Part shown: piece after piece, positions 25,301 through 36,000 of the stretch | Position numbering within the stretch: the first letter of the stretch is position 1 | Layout of the letters: each line of letters opens with the position of its first letter | Assembly: GCA_030142905.1 (NCBI GenBank) | Contig: JASJOG010000043.1 | Span: 1,436,501-1,500,500 of the forward strand | Source: Heliopora coerulea | Lineage: Eukaryota > Cnidaria > Anthozoa > Scleralcyonacea > Helioporidae | Length of the DNA stretch: 64,000 bases | Direction: 5' to 3' | Translations under genes and position numbers: made by a program | The notes under the pieces: model-generated | The model's database searches: none | What the model was told of the DNA's origin: nothing | The model's input: only the letters and a program-made list of their open reading frames with translations

Positions 25301-28300
25301 CTTAAATTGACGTAACGTCTGACGCAGAACCAGTCAAAACGCAGTGATCGTTGTGTATAGTATCGTCCTTCAACGCTACGTGACGTCTCGAAATTTTGTA
25401 TAACGTTCCATAACTTAACGTAACATCTCGTAGGGGAGCGTGAAGTCTCGCTGCAGTGTGCCGGGTGATAACGCGGTGTAACGTCTCAGAACACGATATG
25501 ACGTTTCACATTAACGTAACGTGACGTTTCACAACGTAAAATAACGTCCTGCAACACATATTAACGTCTCTCATCTCTAGGCATTGTCTTGCCTATATAA
25601 CATTTATTCTTACAAAGTAATGAACCATTTAGAAACTTAACATATCTCACGATAAATCACCATATTGCAGAGTAAATTTAATTTACGTAAGATAACCGTC
25701 TTCTGTCGTTCGTTCTTAACTAATATCCTGTCATCCCTTTTCTTGTGTGTGTTCTGTCGACCAGTAAGTGACTTCGCTCAAAACTAAGTGCCTGCGTTCA
25801 TTCACTGAGAGACAAGAGGATACAAACATAAACAGACGCCAGTCCAAAATGTACGAGCACCATTATTAGACTCCGTCTTTCTTTGGGCTCGGCTGCCGTC
25901 CAGAACAAAGCATCCAAGGTGTCTTGTCCAATGGAAGAGAACAACCTGTCAGCAATCTTGAAAAAAAGATGGCGACTTGTTAACTGAGTGTGAGGTCTGT
26001 AATGGGAAGTATTTACCTGAGGTTTTGGATAAATACGTGTAGGTAATGGTCAAACATTATAGAGGAAGGGACATGCTCTTTGAGCAGAAAATATTTCATT
26101 TTTTATCGAACAAAATTTTCAGGGACCTACCTATAATCTTTGAAAGTTGAAACAGTGGAAAAGACTGGCACATTGCAATATGGGGGAAAAAAACAAAAAA
26201 GAAATGGTAGGACAGATATACAAAAGAATGATTACAAACACTTCTGGAAACTGGTCAGTAAGTAGGCATTCAAGTTTTTATGCAAAAGAAAAAGATATTT
26301 ACATTCACTGTCAGCTCAGTATTGCATGTGTATAGGGGTTTTTAGTTTGTATCAATTGTGGTTCTCGTTATAAATCTGCTGAATACAACTAGCAGAATAC
26401 CTTTCAAAGTCTTGCTTGTAATGTTCATCAGAGCAATTGTCTTCCCATTTGCTTTGGTAATTCAATGTTTGCATTAGAATGAAAAAACTGCAAAGTGTTC
26501 TGGAAGTTGTATCCAGCTGACATAATAAGGGAAATGAGCCACTAGTTTGTAATTTTATTTACTGAGCAGGCAAGGTAATTAACTACTATATACTTACATC
26601 CAACATGTTATAAATAACATACAACTTGATCACTGATTGTCCACGGACAATGTGGTATAATATTGACAAATCTACATTATCCAAAGCTGTACAACAGACA
26701 ATAAGAATGAAACCTAGAAAATGTAAAATTCATATTTATTAGGAAACTTCAACATAGCATATATTTTAAAGGTGGCTGCTAAAATTGTATTGCATAAAGC
26801 ATGGGCTTTACTGGAAAGTGCAAGGATTCTCTCACACCTTGAGCTGATCAAAATGAAAAATTCCTTAGACGTAATATAAAAATGAGAGCCCAGCTCATGA
26901 TTTTTATGTGGAGAAGCATAATGACAGAAATAGAACACAAAGTATTTAAAACAACTTTACTAACATTTCATTGCGGATGTGCAACATCTTCAGAGTGACT
27001 AATTACAAATGTGACTAAAACCTATATATCTATTTACAGGTGATGATAAGTTACATGAGAACTAAACAATAGGATTAAAGTGACAAAAGTCACTTTTATC
27101 CCAAGTTTAGCTCTCATGTAACTTATCATCACGTGTAAATAGATATATAGGTTTTAGTCACATTTGTAATTAGTCACTCTGAAGATGTTGCACATCCACA
27201 ACGAAATGTTAGTAAAGTTGTTTTAAATACTTTGTGTTCTATTTCTGTCATTATGCCTCTCCACATAAAAATCATGAGCTGGGCTCTCATTTTTATATTA
27301 CATCCACGTTTTCTGCCCGGAAAATCATTAGCCACGAAAAATTCCTTAATTTTTTTTATTTACTTTGATAATTCACTTGTTAACATGAATACAAAATATC
27401 ATGGTAAACCTATGAACTATGAAAGCCAACTGGGTCAATTGCTGGTGTTAGTTTCTGCATTACTGTACCATCAAAATCCGGGGACAGGTGGAATGGGTAA
27501 TTATTCTTTTGCAAAAAAGGCAAAATACCTCTGTCATACTCAAAATTTTTTCTAGGTTTGGGTCCAGACACTACACATTAACAACATCTTTTCCCCTCTC
27601 CTGAAGACTCTTGTTACAAAAACAAAAACATCACATAAGTTGCTAACATGCAAAGTTGACAGTACCTCTCAGAAGATCGCATATGTGATGTGGCTCTAGT
27701 AAAGAAAGTCTATATTGTAATGAAAGAAGAAATTTACAAAATTCACAGTTGCTTCGTTTTTGAGACCAACATAATAGCCCATCAAATTTTCTAATCATTA
27801 AAGAAATATATCTTGTCTCACATCAACTGATTTTATAGGTTCATTTCAGCCAAGGCTCTCCATTTAGGACAATACAAAAAGGGTTTAGTCTTTCTATTAA
27901 AAATTTTGCCAGAATATTACACTCCTGAAGGCCTTACCCCTTTTTTTAAGCTAATGCCACAAAGTCACTACTCTACTTGACAGTTCACTTACCCATTTTT
28001 TAGAAATTTAAGGCAAACAACATTTCCCAAAAGTCTTAAAAGAGCCAACAACAGTCTTATGGGGAGATAGGTGAAGACAAAGAGAAAACAGTCCAGACAT
28101 AGCAGAAAGCCAAACCACATAAGCTGTAAAAGGGCAAGTTTAAATTGAATTAAATTATGTCATAATTTGTTTCCTCTTGGATTCCACAGGAAATCATGTT
28201 GGATAGATATCATAGATTTTATGGTTTGTAAGAGTGTGTCATAGGATGCTAGAGGATGTTGGTAGACTATGAAGGATGTGAAAAGAATTGTTTCATAGAT

Positions 28301-29542
28301 ACAATGCTAAATGATGTCAAAAGATCTGGAAGTTACAGCTCACTCACCAAGAATTCCATTCATGGTTTCCTTTGGTAAGCAGTTAGACAATACCTTTTCT
28401 AGTTCCCTTGGTGTCTTCATAAATGTATAAACTTTCTCCCTTTGATCAATATACTTTTCTCCTTGTTCATCAAGGAGGGATCCTTTTGTCACTTCAACTT
28501 TGAGGTAGTTCAGTAATGAAAAATCTGCACACAAAAAGAATCATAAGACAGACCAACAAAATTTGAACAATTTAAGAAGGCAAGGTGGACAATTACTAGA
28601 TAAAAATAAATGTCTTAACATATAAGGCTTCCAGTGTAATTTATTAATTCAATTGTAATTTGGTTGTTATTTAAGCAATCAATTCCAGTTTGAGGGTCCC
28701 CAAATTAGCAAGTTAAAGACTTGTTAGCATTCAGGGATGCAATGGTAAGAAAACACTGTCATATGGCAGCCAAAGTTTCCAGTGTTTCAAAAGTTGCCAG
28801 CACCCATCACAAGTAGTGGGCTACTTTTAGCATTTGTACCAGGTGCTCTTTGTATTCCAAAATATCAATTTATCATTTCTAATGATTTATTGATGTATAT
28901 TCTTGTAAAAAAGGAACAATATAGGGGCAATATCTCAAGGAAATAACCAAATAAAGAAAAGGCTGTTATTTTTTTCACTGCATTATGTTCGCACTGCCAT
29001 GTCATTATGTTTCTAATGTGAAGTAGGTCTAATAGTAAGAAATCAACTATTAAGTAACAAACTTCCTCATTTAATAAATTTAGCCACTCCTTTGCATCAT
29101 AGAGCAAGTTACCTTTATCTTTCTTGGATATTTTCTTGTGTTCAGTTGATGCCAAATTCCTGGTAAGATCCACTTTTTCATAACTGCTGTCACTGTTTCC
29201 CTTGTGTCTCTTTTTCATCTTCATTTCACCAATTGATTCAAAGACATTTACTTCACTCTTCACCTCAACAGAGGTCATTAGCCTTCCATCAACCAGGTCA
29301 TCCTCTCTCTGAAGCTTTTCAACACCATGAGAAATCTCATTTTTGGCACATGCAGGTACAGCTTGGTCCAACTTTGTGATGCTATTTACAATGGAAAGCA
29401 TACTTGCTTTTACACCGGGTAATCCAGTGTTCTCGGAATTCAATTGCATCTTGTCAGCACCATGTTCGTTGAGGTTACCATTCTCAGAATTTTGTTCCCT
29501 CAGTACATCAACTGAATATTCATTACCATTGTCTAACTCCAT
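19386..29542 (-). CDS. TAPT1: TAPT1, transmembrane anterior posterior transformation protein 1
   Basis: TAPT1 is a conserved polytopic membrane protein linked to Golgi/ciliary-base trafficking and skeletal development in vertebrates. Exons in transcript order are 29542-29113, 28524-28394, 28123-27993, 27709-27666, 26713-26598, 25956-25824, 24650-24553, 24448-24379, 24288-24208, 21304-21195, 20877-20812, 20680-20612, 20471-20395 and 19656-19386. Phases agree and give 608 aa (human about 567). Conserved blocks are KVYTFMKTPRELEK, FLLCLDCFLFVFTYLPIRLL, YHIVRGQSVIKLYVIYNML, ADRLFSSIGQD, AITLNVAINSHNKVLMVVMV, FVELKGCVFKKFEKNNLFQM, VKHAFITKFN, RRLGFIPLPL and SLKVLNSIILLG. The N-terminal 140 aa are polar and weakly conserved. 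The start is the first ATG after an in-frame stop. Intron 6 is U12-type and intron 8 has a GC donor. Confidence 0.93.
21580..21772 (+). repeat. Long polypyrimidine tract in TAPT1 intron 9
   Basis: About 190 bp of nearly pure C/T on the plus strand (CTCTCTCC, CCCCGCCCACCCCC and similar). On the TAPT1 transcript it is a polypurine run. Such tracts can form triplexes, but nothing here shows a function. Confidence 0.75.
24289..24378 (-). other. GC-AG intron 8 of TAPT1
   Basis: The 90-nt intron begins GCGAGT after an exon ending in CAG, and ends in TTTAG. Only this junction keeps the frame and restores the conserved MS..DIxERF segment. Nearby GT alternatives either shift the frame or drop conserved residues. 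GC donors with a strong CAG before and AGT after are a known minor class of U2-type introns. Confidence 0.7.
24955..25015 (-). repeat. Dispersed repeat module, copy in TAPT1 intron 6
   Basis: Reverse-oriented copy of the module seen near 8600, 35284 and 38445. The plus strand reads TTTTACTCTGGCTAACGCCA then GACGATTTTACTC. Flanks do not match the other copies beyond the module. Confidence 0.65.
25090..25580. repeat. Degenerate ACGT-rich array inside the U12-type intron
   Basis: Variants of TAACGTCTC and GTAACGTGACGT recur some 15-20 times over about 490 bp with irregular spacing. CpG and the self-complementary core ACGT are far more frequent here than in the surrounding AT-rich sequence. It fills much of TAPT1 intron 6. 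Confidence 0.65.
26855..27348. mobile_element. Foldback element with hammerhead-like cores and 13-bp target duplication, in TAPT1 intron 4
   Basis: Two arms of about 210-220 bp (about 26869-27085 and 27090-27305) are near-perfect reverse complements around a short centre at about 27085. GAAAAATTCCTTA occurs on both sides (26855-26867 and 27336-27348), a plausible 13-bp target-site duplication. Each arm has CTGAAGA, a GTTGCACATCC stem-loop and GAAA (right arm plus strand, left arm minus strand). The pattern suits inverted terminal segments of a Penelope-like element with the coding part lost. Confidence 0.78.
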
Positions 29543-30051
29543 TTTCTCTCTACCCAAAGCATAATACTTTGAACTTAAAGTTTTTCTTTTGTTCCTCCTT
29601 TTCCCTCAGTCCTTCTTCCAAAAACGCAGAAATTAGAGAAACGTTTTTTGTTTTCTAAAATAAACCTTTCTTCTTACTCTGTTTTGCAACTTCCACCAAT
29701 GAACTTACAAAACATTTCCACTTTCGCTGTTTGTGTTCCATAAATATAAAGAGCCAGTGCCTCCGATGTTCACCTTTGAGAAGGTAAAAACTGCAAAAAT
29801 GCACAACAATACACCGCAATTCAATGACAACAACATACTCAACCATTCGCCATTTCTTGAAACAGTCAACAATTGGCGAGCCTTTATTGGTCAATTACTT
29901 CATTCGTCTCCAGATCTTTCTAAAACAGTTCGCGCGTGTTGCCATGACAATATGCGTCAAACCAAAAAGATGGCTGCCGACTTGCTGCGATACAGTTGTC
30001 GTGCATAGACCTCATTAACTCTAAAAATACGAGATTCATAGCATTTTAAAA
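29543..30051. promoter_or_regulatory. Probable bidirectional promoter, TAPT1 / CFAP206
   Basis: Only 509 bp separate the start codons of these divergent genes. No TATA box stands out. Both products act in cilium-related processes, so shared control would make sense. That is inference from layout. Confidence 0.5.
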
Positions 30052-33000
30052 ATGTCTAGAACACAAGCAGAAAGTGTTATTAAAAACATTATTCGCGAAA
30101 TTGCACAAGAATGTGCTGGAAGAGGGCAAGCAGTGTCCGAAACATTGGTTGCTTTTATGGTAAGACAATAACCCATTAGCAGCTCTCGTATTTCGTGACC
30201 TTCTGTATTTTCTCTTTCCTAAAGACAGCTTCAATCCCGTCTAAAGGTCACCAAGTATTTACAAATTGAATTAATGACTAAATTTTTAGGTTAAAGCAGT
30301 AGTATTGGATCCAACCAATGGCTTCACGGTGGACAGAACTTTGACAAAAGATGATGTAGAAAAATTGATTAAGGTACGGAATTTCCAATGCTGCACCTGC
30401 TTTACTCTGAGTAGACCTATCATAAGTGTTCCAAATCAACCATATGCGTTTCTTTGCTGTATGTACCTCCTCTGGCTGAATTATCAGAGGTTTTCCCGCC
30501 ATTTATGATTTATGAGAAAATTCCACGTCGTAAAAAGCTTGTATACGGTAAAATATTCAATCTTTTTGCAGCTCTGTGTTTCAAGGCTCTTGGATAGCAA
30601 ATCTGCTTCCCTTGCAACCATAAAAATGCAAGTTTATTTTGACATGAATTACACAAGCAGAGGTAAACGGCTAAAATGTTTGGCATGTCTTGCACACAAC
30701 CATTTAATTGAATATGGATAAAATTTATTAACTCAAAATGAATTGACTCTTTTAACACTACACTTAAATATTGAAATGCTGGGGCATTATTCAGGTTAGG
30801 TTGGATAGTTAGGGTTTTTCTTGGGAAAGCCCTTCTTAGTTGCTCTAACACGCACAAGCAAATTACTAAAATCTTCCCAAATTATTTGTATGAAAAACAT
30901 TACAAATCTGAAAAAAATAGTGGTTTTTCCCCATATCAACTGGTTCTCGCCTGTGATTGGTAGTGCAATCTCTACTTAAATAAATGATCATGCCTGCTAA
31001 TTCTTGTGATGTACATTTTAATTTATAAGGTCAGTGAATTCTTGTTACAGCTGACTTTTTGGAAGAACATCGCAAAGAGCTTGAATCGAGGTTAAGTCCT
31101 GTGGTAAGAGAAATCACTGATAGCAGGGCAAGAACTCGAGAAGAACTAGAAGGTACTGTAAGATCGGAATCAAGTGAATATATTTTCTAAAAATTAGGGA
31201 TGGAGATTAATGCTTTATAATTTCAATATCATTTACAGGATACTATGTATAATCAAAATAAAATCATGGTATCTAGCTGTATCAGTACACTCAGCATACA
31301 CATGTACATAAACTTTTTTATAAAATGTTTGAATTTTTGGCGCCTTTTAGGCTTATATCGAAAGATTGTTTCCTGTGTTCTGTTAAGATCTGGTCTTGGT
31401 TCTCCCACAGACATTACAGTTGTTCGAGAAGCAACAGGTAACCCTTTTTGGTTCAGATTTCAACTGAAGTTGTGTCTCTCATATACTTGTACATGAGCTG
31501 TATTTTCTTTTTTTGTCTATATTTCACTTGGATGAAGGACTTTAACTTAATATTTCACAGTTTTGCATTCTTGTTTTGGCTGTCCATAAATTTGCTATTA
31601 CATAAGAGTTCAAATTTTTTTGCTAAAATGGGAAAATATTGTTAATTTTACATTTTTGTTTACCTCTTTTGCAGCTGCTTTGCAAAGTGTCTTCCCTCAC
31701 ACTGAATTGGGAACATTCATGTCCCTTACAAAACGAGACAAAGAAAAACAACTCCAAGAACTGACACAAATTGTATCAGGCATTCGTTTGTTCAACAGGG
31801 AATGTGGAAAAGGAGGAGATGGAATTGATGATTGTAAGTTAACATACCACATTAGCTACAGTTTAGCAATTTATTAGCAACTATTAAAACAAGTGGATCA
31901 CAGGAGTGTACCACAGGTTATATGTTATTACCAGACTCATTACATACATGTAATCAAATTGTTTTAGGAATTATATTTATTGTCTTTTGTTAACTAGTAC
32001 CTGCAATACTAAATGAAGCCATTCCTGCAACAACAAGCAAGGTGCAGGCTGAAATTGATAGAACTCTTGATCTGGCTTATAAATTTACTGGTAAGTTCAA
32101 CATTACATCACATATCAATTTAAAAGACAATCCAGCTTCTAGACCAAGAGACAAAAGAACTCTGTACTGAGTTTTCATTCCAAAGGCTGATGTCTGCCCT
32201 GAAAGGCACTGTAATTATATCTCTTGGCACACTGTCTATGCATATTATACATCCCATTGAACCATATTATGAATCCTTTTGGACACCATAGTGTCTACTC
32301 TATGGGACAGAATGGTTTAGACCAAGGTAAAGGTTGTTGAGCTGCCATAATAAATAAGAGCCTTGCTTTCATTTTACAAAGCTGCATTAAAACTATGGTT
32401 TCAACATTAGTTATCAACTCCTTTGATAATTTGTTACTTCACCTAACATGTTAAAGTGCCCTATGACAGTGTTTGTCCCTTGGGAGTAATGACCAAAGAC
32501 CATATTTTCTAGCCCTGGTTGAACATTTCATTTCCAAGGAAGAACTCCCTGAAGGAATATCATTTATGACATTAAAAGGATGTTTGATCAACCTTAGACA
32601 ACTGGAAACCTTTTATAGTGTGGTCATGGTAAGAAAACTACAGTATTAGTGCTATATCATGTTTAAAGTTATAACAAAGCCAATGGTGCATAGGTAGTGT
32701 TGAATACAGTGTTACTGTAAAAAGCCAAAAAGGTCAGGGATCTGCCAAACCTTTGCAGGTGAAATACTGACATTTCTAGCATAGACCTTTTGCAGGAATG
32801 AACAAGTTTCACTCTAATGAAGGGATTTTGCTCAAAATTTCAGTATTTTTTTCTCCCAAATTACAGTAGTTCCCTGACCTATTTGGTTTTTTATATATTT
32901 AAATTAAGGCATCTTTTTCTGCTTCATTTAAACTTCCCTGTCCAAAATACCATTAAAAAAAGGCAACCACCATATATTTAAGCCAATTATTGACAGATGG

Positions 33001-36000
33001 GTAGCTGTAAGTAATTTGTAGTTTACCTTTTTAAAGCATGAAATAGACCTTACATACAGCATATGTACTGACCCAAAGAGTATTTAACTTTATAAAATTT
33101 GAAAATTCTCAATGATATTACCAAAACTATCACTGACCAGTTGTTTGGTTAATGCAGCTTTTTTACTACAAAGTAGCACAATTTGTCACTGCTTTAGTTA
33201 AGGAAATTCATGTAGAATTTGAAAGACTTGGAACTGAGTGAGTAGATTTTACTCACAACCAAAGTCTATTTACGCCATTCATAGGCACCTAGAAATGAAT
33301 TATTTTGCTATTGGCTCTAAACTGAACAGACCTGAAGAAGTAAAGTGAAGAGAATGAGTGCTTCTGTTTTGGACTCATTAATTTTTTCCCAATTTTTTTT
33401 TAATTTTTAGAATGATGCAGTTGATTGTGCCAGGCAAACTGAAGCACTGCATGCACAGTTTAAAGCAAGAATGGAAAATCTTAAAAATACTGTCCAATCA
33501 AAAACTGCCGTTCCTACAGCACAAGTATATGTGAGTGATCTATGCAATCTTTCGTGGCTGTGTAGCCATTTTTTGTTATTGTTGGCAAGGTGTGTGTCAC
33601 AGACAGAAGTTGGTACAGTAAAGCTCACCTAAGTTGGACTCACTAAACTCAGATCTTCAGCTATCTCAGATGCATAAAAAAGTCCCATTGATTTCTAACT
33701 TTATATCCGAGTAACACACAACTCGGATTTTGCTTAACTTGGATGAAATTTTGATGCACAATTGAATCCAACTTAGGCAAGTTTTACTGTACTTGATAAA
33801 TATGGCTCACCTAAGTGTGGTTTTTATTTGAACATTAATTTTGTAAAGTTTTAGTTATAGTAACTGCAAGTGTAGTCATAAGTGATATCAGTTCACTTTC
33901 CAAGTTTCATAAGGACTTCATCTAAACTATTTGTTTTCACTTTCACTCTAAAAGGGTTAAACCTAAACTTCTTGTTCTTTCAACAGCCTCAGTTCATAAA
34001 TCTTTCACATCTCTGGACTGGATTCCAAGATGAGATGGTTCTTCTCAGTGTTTTAAGTAACATACAAACCAGCTTGGCTCCATTTAGCAAGGTAAAGCTA
34101 CAGTACATGAACCTAAGGTAACTTAACTGAGGTTGAACACATCAGTTGATTAGCTAAACACTGACACATCCAAGTCAGCTGGGGGGTTATTGAGCTTACA
34201 GTAACGTAAAATGATGTAGAATTTGAATGTTTCTTTTAACCCTAACCCTAGTCAGAATAGTAGAAAGTCTCTGTGACACATGGTTTATATATCTGCTAGC
34301 TTAAACTAGTTAGTGATGACATACCTTTAAAAAGTAAATGTGAGCAATAACAAAAAAAATTACTGGTACATAATAAAATAATATGGAAAAATATATTATA
34401 TTTTGTGTATTTTTGACTCTGTCACTTCCACGTCTGCCTGCTTTAGCTATTACTGGTACAAACACTGCAGCCATTTTAGGCAACTTTGAATATCGTATTT
34501 AACACTTCTGCAAAGTATTTCCACCAGATCCAGTACAAGCTCACCAGAGACATATTGAGTAGGGCAGGAGTGCTGGGTCCATGAGAATTTGACCAAATCA
34601 TTTCACAGCATTTCTTACCAAATAAACATAAAACACAATTTGCCTTCATTGGCTGGAAGGCTAGCAAGCTGGCAAATAAATTATCCAGGAAAGGACATCC
34701 AAAAACTATTTAGACACTTCAGTTGCATTCTAAATGCACAGTTCTTTATTTAGTTTAGCATCAATGTGACATACAGGAACATACAGCATGTATCGGTATT
34801 AACTGGACAAGAGTATAGAAGTGTACCATCTCTTCCTCTTACTTTTCTTGTTCTAGTTGACCTTCCTAGTTTGAGGCAGTGTCTGTCTTGTCAGACAATT
34901 TCTGTCCTGTGGGGTGCAAACTGTTTATTGTAATGTTACTTTAGGGAGATAACTCACGCCTTGTATTCTTATTCAAAGGAAGCCACCCCTCTGAAGTCCT
35001 ACAGAAGTACATGTACACTCCTAGATTATGTGTGAACCATAGCCAATCTAAAATAATTCTCTCCCTTCAATCTTTTTAAGATAACCTCCGAGTTATTTCC
35101 TGATGATGATCTCAATAATCTCTTGGATGGCGTCAACGTCAAAACGGACAATGATCGGTTGATCAAGGTACATTTTAATAAGCTGCAGAGATCAAAAAAG
35201 AAACACATTATTTAAAACAAGAGTCCTAGTTATAGTCCACATATTTAAAAACACTCAGTAACCCCTAAAGGGACACACGTCCAACTCTGCAAAATAAAAT
35301 CATCTGGTATTCGCCAGAATAAAATTCTAAAGTGCAATCTTGCCCTTAGTAGGGGCAAATTTCTTGGGTCATGGCTTGACACCAACTGAGCCATACTTAC
35401 CTACGGATAAAATTTGCACGAAAAGGATGGAATTAGAAAGGCACGTTGAATGAACTTATCTTCTGAACTGGCGATACATGGATTGCTTTGTGTATACCAG
35501 AAAGGTTATTGGTATTTCATTACGTAATTATTCATATTGGACACACCTGTCAGTTATAACCAAGCTACTCTCCCTAGAGATGTAGTCATTGCCGCCCCTC
35601 ATGGGTCGAGTGTTACGGTCGGAGAAAACCGGAGTACCTGGAGAAACTTACGTGGCTTGGTTGAGTCAAACTGGACAACGAAGATAACTTTAGTAGAACC
35701 GCTGCACCAACGTACCTTTTGTACCATGCTTAAATTTCAACAGACTGCATTTTTTGTTACTATATTGTGCCTGTTGAAAATCCGTCCATTTATGTTCGTA
35801 ACTTCCCTAACAAGCCAAAGACTACTGTTCAGCAATCCAATCACAGACAAATCGCTGTCGAGAAGCATGAGATGAAACAGGTTCTTTTGGAAACAACATG
35901 AAGCGCCGAGGAACAGCTTTTCTGAGAAAATGTTTTGTGTTGCATGTTATGTAGTTCCTTTAGCTGAGTCCCTGCATGGAAATTTCCTTTATTTTGATAC

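Larger units (their letters stand above)
24651..25823 (-). other. U12-type (minor) intron 6 of TAPT1
   Basis: On the minus strand the intron starts GTATCCTC, one change from the U12 consensus GTATCCTT. Near the 3' end is TTTCTTAAC (24668-24660), one change from the U12 branch consensus TTCCTTAAC. It lies about 10 nt before the acceptor TAAG, the classic short spacing, with no polypyrimidine tract. Using this acceptor keeps phase 1 and restores the conserved VYVYLHAVLVLFQ membrane segment. A nearby U2-like acceptor at TGCAG would delete four conserved residues. Confidence 0.82.

Noticed and set aside
35537..35875. 112-codon open frame in CFAP206 intron 11 considered as an exon
   Set aside because: Exon 11 (35081-35167) already fills the gap relative to the vertebrate protein with exact length and phase; this frame is unrelated and probably repeat-derived.
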